This document shows positions 40,041 through 50,824 of a stretch of 50,824 nucleotides of DNA, piece after piece. The stretch comes from Sphaerosporella brunnea. Its lineage: Eukaryota > Ascomycota > Pezizomycetes > Pezizales > Pyronemataceae. A model generated the notes under the pieces. That model worked only from the letters and a program-made list of their open reading frames with translations. It was not told where the DNA came from and searched no databases. Both the position numbers and the translations under genes were made by a program. The first letter of the stretch is position 1. Every line of letters begins with the position of its first letter. The stretch is taken from positions 1 through 50,824 of the forward strand of contig VXIS01000343.1 of assembly GCA_008704415.1 (NCBI GenBank), written 5' to 3'.

Positions 40041-42329
40041 CGGGGATTCACATTCGGGACACGTCATACATAGCCATTCTGCAGGACCCAGCGCGTCGGT
40101 CCTCTGCTGTCGTCGCTCGCCGAACGCAGACACAGAACTCCGACCTGCGCGTAACGCGTTGCCTGGTTCAGCTGCGGTGGCAGTTCTTGCGGTGAGGCGA
40201 GGTATTCCATAATTGATGGCTGGGCCCTTGTGCGGCAGAACTCGCAGGGTTTGGGCGGCGGCATGTCGAAGGTGTTTGTTGTCGCAGCTGTTCGCCATAG
40301 CGGCGGCGAGACTGCTGAGTCAGGTAGCGGGAGGGTTCAGCGGCCAGGTTGTTGCGAAGCTGCAGAATGAGTTCCGTGGTGTTCGGCGGAGCAACCGTGG
40401 TGGCGGTGACTCTGCATACGGACAGTCTCAGTAAACGCGAGCGGCAGCCCATGAGATATGTCGGTGCTTCACTGAATATCACTCGATCAGCGACCGTGCG
40501 TGGGGATATCAGCCAGGTGTGGACGCGTGCAGCCGCAGATAAAACCACCTCGGGAGCATACCACCGGGTGTCCGATGCCATCTTGTCTTCGTTGCTGTGA
40601 TGACTTGCCACCAGACGCGATGCTGCCCCGTCTCCGTAACCCACTTTGGCATCGTATGCAGTGGAAGAAAACGGATCAAGCTCCACAGAAAAACTGGCCC
40701 GGAACACGCAACACGGGTCCTCATCTTCACCAACAACCACTCGGCAGGGCAGCGAGACGATTCGGCGCCAGCAGATATTGCGTGCTCGCAGCACCTGGGA
40801 GTTGGGGTACATTCGCGCGTGCGTGGATACGGACACAGCTCGATGGTATCTTTTCGCCGCACGCTTGGCTGCGACTGCAAAAGCCTTCATTGCACGATTC
40901 GCGCCACCTTTCACAGAAAGGTGGTGCTGGTCGGAGCCTGGGCGCATTTGCCGGTCGGTGGATGGTCGGAAAGTCTCACCGTGGGGGTTTTGGCGGTGGC
41001 AGAGGGGAGACGACCACCGCGCGTTAAACCTCCAGTGTGCACGACCGGAAACCCGTCTTCGTTGTTTCTGGGATTTCTATTCGATCGCTTTCCGTTGCAG
41101 CGACCGACACGCAACGTTGCCCTGCAATGTGAGCCCTCGTTGCTTCCGCTGCGGTGTTCAACTGTCCCCGGCCACCTCGAGGCTGGAGAGAACACCAGCC
41201 AGGAGAAGCGGTTACCTTTCACGAAAACCAACGCGGCGATTCATGTACCGCTACAACGCCATTTTGCTTTCGCAAACATCCAGCTGCGTGATCAACCTGC
41301 CAACCTTGTTTACAGACACCACTCTTCCACGCCACCCCCTCGGTATCCTGCCTTCACAGCAGAAGACCAGGTTCAAGGCTTGCACCGGAAGATGGCTGGC
41401 AGATGGGGTATATCTTTGTTTGAATTCGGACTCATTGGTTGCGCAGATAGCGTCAACCAAGGAGGAGGCGCACGAACCCTCGGTGGGCTGAGAACATCCA
41501 CGTTTGACGCGTGCCTATATATGCGGAAAATGATCTTTTGAGAGCTACTTCGAGTGGTCGGTCGATACATTCCTGTCACTGTGCAAAAGCCTGCGGCCGC
41601 TACGAGGGAGGGAGAGTACAACTCCACGAGTGGGTGGAAACGACATATTGAGATTCACCGCCGGGAAATCTCTGCCGACAAGGATGCTGAGCGTGCATTG
41701 ATTGTTGAGATACGACAACCAGCGAACGCAGGACAAGGCGGGACTCCTTGGCGTAACGCGGCTACGTTTGCAAAGCCCGGATGAGGACAGGTTTTATGCT
41801 CCGAGTCGACCATCCATGTTCGCAAACCAGTCCGCTGTCTGCAGACTCAGGTAGCGTTGATTGCACGTCGTACAGCCTAACTGGAGATGATTGAACCACA
41901 CGCTGACAAGAAAGGAGAGGTTGAGCAAAATGTCAAGGAACAATCCAAAGCCGGAGGACGGGTGAACCGCGCGATGCATGCTCACATACTCTACCTACCC
42001 GTAGCGCCCGGCGACGCAACGCGCAAAGTCTGAAAAGTTTCCCAACCACCGGCTGCGCTGCGGGCTGTGACAGCAGGCAACGCCTGTGTCGTGGCAGGCA
42101 CTGCAAGTCCGTGGAGCATACGGAGCCTCATTGACAACGGGAGGCGGCGCAGGATGTCATCAACAAAAATTAGTATCTGATCATGAACACCTATCTACTT
42201 GTAGCCTAGCCGAACCGTGTACCTGAGAAGTTAGCAGGCCCTGCGGCCACCGGCAGAGATCTTCTCAACAATACGTTATTTTTTTTCAAAGATAGCAGCC
42301 GCAACCCTTGTCTGGAGGCGCACAAAGGA
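40041..42329. other. about 2.3 kb, no gene supported
   Basis: Plus-strand frames of 281 and 314 codons overlap each other and a 259-codon minus frame; none shows motifs or a consistent frame. The start of this stretch may contain more of the caspase-like gene. Confidence 0.3.
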
Positions 42330-42520
42330 CAGTGCCGGCGGTCAAAAGCGATCTTTTTGCAGCGTACAATGGATGTAAAAACGCGTTGGAACTCGACCTA
42401 TGACATGATTCAACCTAAAGCTGAACTCGAAGTGCCGCTGGCAAGAATAATCCCGGCGAGAAAAAACTCAAGCATCTTTGTCAATCAACTGTGGAGATAT
42501 GCAGGATGGATACCGTATTA
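42330..42520 (+). pseudogene. hAT transposase fragment (middle region)
   Basis: The plus frame reads RSKAIFLQRTMDVKTRWNST followed by YDMI. D-V-x-T-R-W-N-S-T-Y-D-M is the well-known hAT block that precedes the catalytic region. The frame decays after about 40 residues. It is a different part of the protein from the 17679-18190 fragment, so the two need not be the same element. Confidence 0.7.
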
Positions 42521-42762
42521 CCCAGCTAGATTTAGACGCAGAACCAAGCGCCAGGCTCCGTTCCTTGCAATCATCACTCCTACCGACGTTCTCAAAGCCC
42601 ACCGCGTCGACTTCTGCACCAGCTATCAACCGCGACTGCTTCCTGTTGGAAACTGGCTTTCTAGAAGGCGCGATACGACGAGTGTGATAATGTGATGGAA
42701 TACCGAGTGATGTCTAGTGAGGCTCGGAGGTGTTCATAAATGCACTTAAATTAGCCTGTTAG
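42521..42762. other. spacer, no gene seen
   Basis: The tail of the hAT frame, no further motif. Confidence 0.3.
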
Positions 42763-43098
42763 ATGCTTTCCCCATCGCCATCCTTCACAGACTGCAAGGA
42801 GCGCCTGTCATGCGCCGTTGCGCCGGCCAAGAGGCGACACGATTTCGTGTGTTCTGAGACGGACAAACTCTGGGTCCAAAGGGCATTGACGCTGGACTGC
42901 GACGGTGTATGCGTTGTCAACAGCCTTTTGAGGAGATTGGCACTGAGCGAGTGCAATCTGGAGGCCACCCGGTTTGTCTTGGACATTCTCCGCGCGCGGC
43001 AGGACAGCATCATTCTTGCAGACTGCCACTACGACGACGAGTGGTACGCCAACGAGGATGGGACCAACCTCAACCCGGGAGTCCCGGACGCTGGTGCC
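42763..43098 (+). pseudogene. ankyrin-type gene remnant, copy A
   Basis: The frame encodes CAVAPAKRRHDF, KLWVQRALTL, SLLRRLALSECNLEATRFVL and DDEWYANEDGTNLNPG. The same blocks recur in the same order in copy B (43300-43560) at roughly two-thirds identity, so this frame is real coding sequence. After 43100 the copy is lost in C/A-rich sequence. No start is clear. Confidence 0.45.
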
Positions 43099-43208
43099 TT
43101 GCCCACCACTGCCTTCCTGCATACACCATCCCTACTACCTACCTGCACCTCCACCACTCCCTGCCACCATACACCATCCAACATCCAAACGACCTACCTT
43201 CACATACC

Positions 43209-44039
43209 ATGCCCGAATTTTCCCGTCTCCACAACGAGGTGCTGGACCAGATCAGAGCCGGAAGCCCGTTGGGGCACGATTCTGGCACATTTCACGTTCT
43301 GCAAAGAGCCCCGCCAATGCGCCGTCGCTCAGGCCAACGGGCGACACAATTTCACAATTGGCGAGACAGAAAAAGTCTGGGTGCAGCGTGCCTTGACGCT
43401 GCACTGCGGTATCGACAGCCTGTTGGCAAGATTGGCACGGAGCGAGTGCAATCTCGCGGCCACCCTCTTTGTCCTGGACATTCTCCAGGCGTGGCCGGAG
43501 AGGAGTGAGTACGACGAGCAGTGGTACGCGAACGAGGATGGCAGGAACCGCAACCCCGGCGCCACAGGGGCCGGCGGCTTCACCCGCCGGCCACAGTTGT
43601 TGCCTGTGTGTTTCGATGCCCGCACAATCGCCGCAGCCATGGGGCCGCGACAGCCCTGGATTTGTTGTTGGCATACGATGCGCGGTGGCAACCACGCGCT
43701 GCCGGCCGCAAGGTGCAGTTGCGTCCCGAGCAACTGCACCAGTGCCGGCGGCGGGAGCGCAGTGCGCCTTTCGGCGAGTTCTACCCGTACAGCCCGCTTC
43801 ACGCGGCGGGGTTCTACGCCCAGCCGGAGACCCTGATCCTCCTTCTCCTCGACCGCGTTGCCAATGACCTTAGAGCCGGTGCGGGTTGCAAGGTTGCGGC
43901 CAGAATAATGGCACGAACCGCGTCACTCCCGCCAATGAACTGGCTTGTGGGTACTTTTCGCCTGCACATCTGCTCATCGCCACCGAGGGAATGGGCATCA
44001 ATACACCGACCAAGAAATGGTGCCGGGCGGCAAAAATAA
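43209..44039 (+). pseudogene. ankyrin-type gene remnant, copy B
   Basis: This is the longest of three related copies. One frame gives KVWVQRALTLHC, ARSECNLAATLFVLDILQ and YDEQWYANEDGRN. A second frame (about 43640-43890) gives ALDLLLAYDARWQPR, KVQLRPEQLHQCRRR and YSPLHAAGFYAQPETLILLL followed by LDRVANDL, which fits the ankyrin pattern x-PLHxAAx(6)L-x-x-LL-D. A third frame (43907-44000) gives NGTNRVTPANELACGYFSPA. Relative to copy C it lacks about 16 bp after DLRAG, which explains the last frame change. It is probably inactive. Confidence 0.5.
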
Positions 44040-44150
44040 GCAGCTGAATGTCATGACGTTGGAGGAGTATGCGTACCGGTGGTCCGCAGTGACGGCACGG
44101 CCGATCAGTCATGCCATTAAGCGCAGCTCTTTCGGTTGATCAAGAAGATC

Positions 44151-44190
44151 CGTCCTCGTCTCCGTGCTCGTCTCCGTGCTCGTCTCGCTG
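44151..44190. repeat. CTCGTCTCCGTG short tandem repeat
   Basis: About three units of a 12-bp word between ankyrin-type copies B and C. Confidence 0.65.
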
Positions 44191-44229
44191 TTTGGATCAA
44201 CAATGGCCGTTCTCGTCGACATCCTCGTC

Positions 44230-44640
44230 TCTGGCAGTTGGTCAAGCAGATCGGCTGCAAGGTGCAGTTGAGTCCCAAGCGACTGCACCAATGCCGACGG
44301 CGGTGGCGCAGTCCGCCTGTCGGCGAGTTCCACGCGTTCGGCCCCCTCACGCGTCCGCGTTCTACCCCCAGCCGGAGACCCTCCGCCTCCTCCTCGACGG
44401 CGTTGCCAACGATCTTACAGCCGGTAGCTGGTGCACGGGGTGCGGGCTGCAAGGTTGTGGCCCGAAAAATGGCAAGAACCCCGTCACTCCCGTCAATGAA
44501 CTTGCGTGTGGGTACTTTTCGCCTGCACAGGTGGTCATCGCGGCCGAGGGAATGGGCACTTCGCGCAGGGGAACCACTGGATTCCCAAGAAATGAGGCCG
44601 ATATATCGATGAGGCGGGCGAACCTCAGCAGGTGAATGTG
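44230..44640 (+). pseudogene. ankyrin-type gene remnant, copy C
   Basis: It matches copy B from KVQLSPKRLHQCRRR through FYPQPETLRLLLDGVANDL, then a Cys-rich segment (SWCTGCGLQGCGPKNGKNPV) and TPVNELACGYFSPAQVVIAA followed by EGMG. One frameshift lies before FYPQPETL, where copy B reads SPLHAAGFYAQ. The first part of the gene is missing. The two copies conserve protein while differing in DNA, which fits ancient duplication of a once functional gene. Confidence 0.5.
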
Positions 44641-47600
44641 ATGACGCCGGAGGGGTATGTGAACCTGTAGTTCGACAGGACGGGACAGAGGATACGTGAT
44701 GCCATTTAGATCAGGATTTTTTGAATTTTTTTTTCATGAACCCGCATTCCATTTGCCCGTGCTACTCCCCCCCCCCCCCCCACCACAGCGCCTCACCATC
44801 ATATCACCAGCAGATTGGTGCATGTCATTACTTGCATTGTTTTCTCAAGCTAGCTGTTCAGTTTTTTCAGTAATTGACGATTTGCGGCACCAGTGATGGA
44901 AGGACATCGTGCTAGCAACCCGGGGTTTCCCAAATCGCTCGCACGCGCATTGACGACCCCAAGACCTGCTTGCAGACGACGCGTTTTGCCTGCCAACTGT
45001 CCAAGATGCATCCGCGGCTGTTGGTTACTGCGGCCGTGGTCCCGACCGCACCGCACCCTCTCCGTTTGTCGCAGCTTTGGGAGAATGAGCTCTTCCCGCC
45101 GCGGACCGGCTATCAAATCAGTGTGAGAAGAAAGCTTATTCCCCAACGTGAATCCGCCAATCCCTGAGCCCATGATTTCAAGCAACCTGGTATGGCTACG
45201 GAGTCCGCAAGTTTGTAAATGGTTGTGGACGACCTCCACGTACAGACGGCGAATCCCAAACAGGACTCCGGAGCATGTGGCCAAAATTGGGGGTCGAAAC
45301 GGTGTAATGCTGGTATCATTAACCTCAGATGCACACCCTTGAAAGTGCTAGTTCTCAGTCAATAGGCAGGCTTCCTCATCTGGTCATACAGGGAACGGAT
45401 CTCTGCACGTTCAACGTCCTGCCGCCGAGTCCGCTACAGCTGTTTCCCGGCGCCTGCAACCAGCTTGCCTCTGGACCTATCGTCAATGAGCGCCGGACGC
45501 CTAACCTCAAGCTTAAGTTTTGCGGTCTGCGGTTCGCTCGGAATTACATACCAGCGAACCGTGCGGACCGGAGCCATCGCGTCTTCATTGCAATTGCACT
45601 GATTTCCGGACCCACGGCCTGTTCAATTGCTATATCCTACGCAGGCTGTCCCCGCCGCCGGGTAGGCATCTGGTCGGAGAGGCCCATCGGTACATCAAAG
45701 CTTTGATAGTTAACGCAAGGCGCCTCTCACCAGGCAGCGTAATCTTTGCGGTGAACCCCCACGCCCGAAATCGTGTCGCTCGATAGCCATCATCACCACA
45801 TTCTGGTTCTCCGAGGCGACACACACCGGGTTGACGTATGATGGGTGAGACTCCGTAATTGTTGATGTATGCACGAATCGATGGGCGCACACAAGGGTAG
45901 ATCGACGATCAGAAGGAAGGTAAGAAGAAGATGATCTTATTGTTCAGTCTCCAACTAGCTAGAACCATCGCCGGAGGTCAATCCTCTATCAAGCACTCTG
46001 CACAACCTCCAGCACTCGACCCCAACCGCCGCTCCGACAAGCACTCTACCCCGCTCCGCTCTACAAGGCCCTGCGGGCCGCAACAGTAATTACTAGCCCA
46101 GGACGCCCACAGCTGTCTTCCTGGGGATCATCTGGGTGTTTGGAGACCATTTGAGATACGAACATGTATCCAAGCCTTTGTTTGTGCATAGGCCTGTACA
46201 TACGCTGCCAGAATTACCCTCACGGCGAGCCGGCGTATCTTTGCGCGGAAGTGCCACCACCTCATGCGGCAGCGCACCAATTACGCGGGTTCTCTCGCGC
46301 CTTCGAAAGCTTCAAATACACTTCTTCCTTCAACGTCGCACCCAGGTCAATCAGACACAAATGGTATGGTGGTGGCGCGACCGCATACACCGTGAATCCA
46401 TGATCGCCGGAACGACCTTCTCTACTCACATCCGCCCACGCCGACCGCGATCCGGTATTTTTCCATTCACACCGGGCACCGTAGCGACTTCCGAAGGTGC
46501 ACTCCAGCCTTTGAATGCTCCTACGCTCCAGAGTGTGCTTCCCTCCTGCATTGGGCGCTGGATTTTTGACAGCCACCGCAACCCTATCCCAGACGCCACG
46601 TACCCTCAATTTTGCTCACCTGCACCGAAATGGGGCAAAGTGGAACCGTTCAACGCTGGGGATGTGCCTTCAGATAGAGTGGTCACTGCACATTATGGGG
46701 CTCCCATCGGTATTGAACAGAACGCAGTCCGGCGGTAGGTTTAAAACCGCATGTTACAGCACGTAGTTATGCCGCATTCTGCACAGATACAACGACAAAA
46801 AGTGACATCCGAGCGAATGTGACACCTTGTTCCAGGCGTTCCAGCCATCTGGGATGGACCTGGTGCTGGCCCTACGCCGGATATCTACACCTTGTACCAA
46901 ATTTTACACATCGGCGCCAGCTGGGTCAATGGGCTGACCAAAGAAATCGGCTGACTCCACGGAGCACTCACAATTCTCGAGGGTTGTACCCACATCACAG
47001 GATCCGAACATCGCAGTCACCACACATCACGGCGGGATATCATGGCAATACGTCAAGGATGGCTTTTGGGACCAGCGGCAAGAGTCGCAAAGGGTGAGAC
47101 TGCAGACTGCGCCCGCGTTTGATCAACCTGGCAAGGCAGTGCTTCGGCTCTCATAGACGATCTGAATGGACAAAACTGGGTTATGGGGAGGCTGTTGATC
47201 TTGGGGTTGCTACACGGTCTGTTGGCAACCGACGCTGGGTGGTTGTCCTTGGGACATTCCTAGCCATCATAGGGTATCGAAAAGTACGAGATCGGAGGGG
47301 GGGCATCCGACGAAGCCGTCAAGATCAGACGACGGACCGATGTGGAGCGGCGACAGCGGAATTCCAATTGCGTTCGCATACCCCGGCGTGCGGTAGGAGG
47401 CTTCAAGTTATAGGTTACAAATCCTTACATGTCAACCGCGCGGATGCGTTACTGGCTGAACCTGACGTTGTGCTTGTGCAGACCAGGGAATGCGGGGAAA
47501 TAAATTGACCAATGGCCAAATAGGTAGCTTATCCCCATACCCCTCACCCCCGCGTTAAATGTCCACGGTACAACCTCTGCGTTTGTTTCATCCCCCGCGC

Positions 47601-48669
47601 CCCGCGTCGCAGAACTGCCCGGGCGAGACGACAGATAGTTCTCATATACCACCTGCTGCACCTTCTTACTGCCTATCTTCGTACGCCAGCCAGACGGCCC
47701 CCAACAATGCAGACACAGCGAGCGGACAGGAGGACTGGCTGCTTAACTTCCACCTCGCTGCAACGCCGGGCCAACCCAGGCGGCTAGAATGCCACCCGCG
47801 CTCTCCGGCGTCGCTGCTGCGATGTGTGTTGGGCAGCAGTTCCCGACCCTTCAAAATACACATAGTGGTATAGGCTGTCTCTGATAATTCCAACACGTGT
47901 TGTTGATACCTCGAAATAGTCAGACTGACGCTGTGACGGGGCCAGTTGTTGTTTGTGCAATGCACAGCGTCTGCATTGGTGAGCTCTACCCGGCTACACA
48001 ATTGTCAATCGGCAGACTGTAGTTAGCGGTGTGAATAGTACGAAATCAGCAATCCGACCTACTGGCAATGCATACCTAAACCCGCGTGTGTACTGATAGA
48101 ATCACTGGTCATGTGGCCAGCGTACTACTGAAACATTGGTAACCAGGGTACTTAGTGTCCAAAACAATGAAAAAACCTGGGGATGCGAAGCTTAGAAATG
48201 CAAGGCCGTGTGGAGCATCAATTCGCGTTTAGATCTAGAGAGGGACTAAGCTGGTCTGAGGACCATTCAAACACCTCAACCTCCCGACCGGTCGGAAGCT
48301 GTTTCTGAGTTGCTCTGCACCTACCAACATGCCGGCGAGCCGCCCAATAGCAGGCAGGAGGCAGACCATGCAGAACCTGTTCAGCGTCAATGGCACATTC
48401 CCCTTCCTCGGAATCACTATCACACTCCTCCGCTTCGTGGTTTGTATCTGCGTCAGCGCTGTTCATCGCATCCTGAGTACCCGCCGACTGGAGCGGTCAA
48501 TGGCTGAGGCGGAGGCATGTGTCTTGTTTCCGGAGCAGAATTTTGTAGGACAAGCCGGCGTCGTGTTTACCGGCAAGGAAAGCGTTTATCACATCCAGGT
48601 TTTTTCTGTACACTTCTTTTCACTCCTCTCACCACCAATGTTGCGAGCCCTTACGTCTCATAATTGAGA
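44641..48669. other. about 4 kb intergenic, no gene supported
   Basis: A 15-C run lies at 44767-44781. Frames up to 200 codons (for example 46136-46738) are open on both strands with no motif. No repeat shared with the rest of the window was seen. Confidence 0.35.
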
Positions 48670-48700
48670 GGATGATTTCCTACTTACTAGGTAATCATCC
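48670..48700. other. near-perfect hairpin
   Basis: GGATGATT (48670) pairs with AATCATCC (to 48700), extended by CCTA/CTAG pairing around a short loop. It lies 45 bp before the LTR. The role is unknown; it could be the end of another element. Confidence 0.5.
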
Positions 48701-48745
48701 AGTAATGCAGGACCGTACTTGCACTCAACCCGGGGTCTGTACTAT

Positions 48746-49257
48746 TGTAAGATTATTACACTTACTATGGTTTCTTTCTTACGTATTTCCTTACTAAGAT
48801 ATAAAACTATAAGGCAGTAACGATGGTATGATAACAGCATTCTACGAGTTTCCATTACTTTCTTTACTATGTTTTGTCACCATGTTTCTAGCACTTTCTA
48901 GCCCCTTCGATGCTACGTCACTTTGGAATCTTCTAGTTTCCACAAGGCAGACTTGCAGGTCTTCTAGACCATTCTTTCCTTAGTTTCGAATTTGCCACCA
49001 GATTGTTATCACATGATGTACTCAGCATCGTTGGCTATAAAAGCTACGAGCTTTTCCTACATTCATTCTTTTCTCTTCTTTCGATACGGCCTTTCGAGCA
49101 GCCCAGATTGTATCGACTATCATCAATAAATACTGAGTTGATCAGTGACCTGAGTGCGAGTATTCTCTTGGTATTTATCAAGTCAGATACACAAACGGTT
49201 CTGAGTTTATTTGCATCTGTGAAATAGCGGATCTTATAAGCTCACGAAAAGGTTACA
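48746..49257 (+). mobile_element. LTR of a retrotransposon (plus strand)
   Basis: It begins TGTAAGATTATTACACTTAC and ends AAAAGGTTACA. It has the parts of a working LTR: TATAAAA at 49036-49042 (GGCTATAAAAGC) and AATAAA at 49125-49130, about 90 bp apart, placing the R region between them. A second copy, inverted, is the solo LTR at 21815-22294; the two are about 80% alike by eye. Here the LTR is followed by internal, coding-like sequence to the end of the window, so it is probably the 5' LTR of a larger element whose 3' part lies outside. No typical TGG-type primer-binding site follows it. Confidence 0.75.
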
Positions 49258-49661
49258 TTTTTTTCACTCCGACCAGTATCTTTTCTCTCTACCCAACCTA
49301 CAATCTTTGATCCTCAGACCAGACTGATCACCTGGTTCTCCCCTACTCGAAGCCGCCCTGCTGGCCAGGAAATTTCCAAATTTACGACATATCGATATCA
49401 CGAACCAAGACACAACCACAAGTACGGCTCACTTTAAGCACGACAAGCACAACAATACATTTTCGAGTCTTTAAGACAATCCTAGGAACGACAAGCGTCA
49501 ACAAGGCCTTAGTTAACCGGCAGAGGTATCAGCAGTCCCGGGTTAAGCTTTAAGACGAATAGTTAGATCGATCAGGAGACAGCCCTGCACAATTCTATTC
49601 AAGAGCTCTCGACGCGAGCTATACAGACAACAATTCCTCGATAGCATTCCCGAGTGCCTAA

Positions 49662-50213
49662 GCCTCAGGGAAGTGCACAACAGCCATCACCACGGAGCAA
49701 CCAACAGCAACAAGAAGGAGCCAACGCCTCAATCCAGAAATACCCACAGAAGAGGTCATTCAAGCGCTCCACGACGAAGCAGAGGAACAGAGACAACAAC
49801 CAAAGAAGAGAGGCAGACCACGAAAGAAGCAACCAGAGGAAACCGAAGCCTTTCAATCAATCTATTCAGAATCAGAAGCCGAATCAGACGTCTCTGAGAC
49901 CAGTACAAATCGGCCACCCATTGCACAAGTTTTCAAATCAGAACACGAACCACGCAAGCGTCTACAGGACCTTCAGAGCCACATAGAACTTATCCTTGAC
50001 TGGATTGAAAGAAGCTCTGGATCAGACCTACTCTACAACTACGAACTTCTCATTGAGACCAGCTCCGAATTCAACAAGCTGAGAGGAAGGAACTCCAAGA
50101 CACATGAGGATTTGAAGAAGACGAATCCAGCTCGGAAGAGAAATCCAAAACACAGTCTCAAGGAACACTTTTCAGGCCAGATCGAGTCAGCACCACCGCC
50201 GTGCGGAAAAGTT
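49662..50213 (+). pseudogene. gag-like region of the LTR element, with AT-hook
   Basis: The protein-like frame here has no ATG: it follows TAA at 49659 and reads RRSQRLNPEIPTEEVIQALH, then a basic KKRGRPRKKQ (about 49796-49830), then acidic and helical stretches (HIELILDWIERSSGSDLLYN), up to TAA at 50214. The GRP core flanked by basic residues is an AT-hook. Position, just inside an LTR, suggests a gag product. The missing start means it is broken, spliced or mutated at the initiation codon. Two other frames here with ATGs are shadows rich in Gln, Arg and Asn. Confidence 0.45.
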
Positions 50214-50824
50214 TAAGTCCCAAGCCATCGAGACTATTCCGGAGACAACTGATAGATGCAGCACCGATGGTCGACGCATGGCTACAGGAGTCAAGGACTA
50301 CCTGACGCTTTCAGGCTTCAAGACACGCAAGAAACTCCTAGTGCTTCAGTATTCCTCAGCGAACAGCAAGGAGTTCTACCATACCAAACGCATGGAAGGC
50401 ACCATGAACTTCGATGAGTTTCTCACTAGCTCAAGAACCATATCATTCCATCCACAGAAGTCAACGTGCTATTGGATGATGGTATAGATCTCTCAGACTC
50501 GAAATGGCAGAGTGGACCGCCATTCGCAACGCCACTGCCATCGGACTTGAGAAAGTAGAGCAGCTCGAAATTGGAAATATGCCATCAACACCCAGGTTCA
50601 AAATCCACAGAGATTGTCTTGGAGTTGCTATGCACCCAGACACTTCGCTAGCAGTTTGAGCCTGATGTGTGGATGATCGACAGCGGAAATGGGGAAGACG
50701 TCAAGAAGCTAGCTGGAACGACAGGATGCCGCTCTTTTTCCAAGCTGGAAATTATGGACGACCTCAAAACATTGAATCGAAGTGGACACACATATTTTAG
50801 CAACTGCTATGAATCCCAGTTCAG
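50145..50824 (+). pseudogene. further internal region of the LTR element, frame-broken, cut by window end
   Basis: Protein-like sequence continues in changing frames: TLFRPDRVSTTAVRKSLSPK then RLFRRQLIDAAPMVDAWLQE (about 50155-50307), MNFDEFLTSSRTISFH (50404 on), MAEWTAIRNATAIGLEKVEQ (about 50504 to TGA at 50659), and finally FEPDVWMIDSG (about 50653 on). The W-x-x-DSG pattern resembles the aspartic-protease site of retrotransposon Pol proteins, but the next residues do not match well. Several frameshifts or introns separate the pieces. Confidence 0.4.

Noticed and set aside
40168..40947. Minus frame of 259 codons containing SDTRWYAPEVV, which resembles a kinase APE segment
   Set aside because: No HRD, DFG or following kinase helices could be found in any frame around it, and two long plus-strand frames cover the same DNA. 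Probably chance.
49654..49986. Gln/Arg/Asn-rich 110-codon frame with an ATG-like start inside the LTR element
   Set aside because: The frame offset to it has balanced composition, an AT-hook and no low-complexity bias, so this one is a shadow.

Overview
The window looks like a repeat-rich stretch of a filamentous fungal genome, most likely a basidiomycete (Agaricomycetes). The evidence is a fungal-type FunK1 protein kinase, decayed copies of other Agaricomycete-type families (caspase-like, ankyrin, second kinase), short GT-AG type splice sites, pyrimidine-rich TATA promoters, and remains of hAT, Tc1/mariner, LINE, LTR and SINE-like elements. There is no sign of bacterial operons, CRISPR or rRNA. 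Species cannot be read from the sequence.

Only two long intact genes are convincing. One is an orphan 292-residue protein on the minus strand (7889-8767), with a clean TATA and CT-rich promoter. The other is a FunK1-type kinase on the minus strand (19022-21286, 754 residues), with an AT-hook-like N-terminus, a possible nuclease-like E-L-K core and a cluster of GATAAG sites upstream. A third, weaker candidate is an unrecognised gene at 15439-16348.

The rest is a mosaic of decayed sequence. 1-6500: a TA-flanked MITE end carrying a gene fragment, a second MITE end, a dispersed repeat (R1) with an 82-bp tandem expansion, and a LINE 3' end. 6500-19000: the orphan gene, two more LINE 3' ends, R2 and R3 flanking the weak gene, and a hAT transposase C-terminus. 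19000-22300: the kinase and a solo LTR. 22300-32700: fragments of an acidic protein, a transposon-type protein and a second kinase, an inverted-repeat pair, an LTR-like block and a mariner transposase. 35500-44700: a tRNA-like SINE, a complete MITE, a frameshifted caspase-like gene, a hAT fragment and three decayed ankyrin-type gene copies. 48700-end: an LTR of the same family as the solo LTR, in the opposite orientation, followed by a broken internal coding region that runs off the window.

The genes do not form a pathway. The common theme is decay of multicopy accessory families and mobile elements around two intact genes. Most long open frames in this GC-rich DNA are chance frames and are not listed. 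All family names rest on motifs read by eye; no database search was possible.
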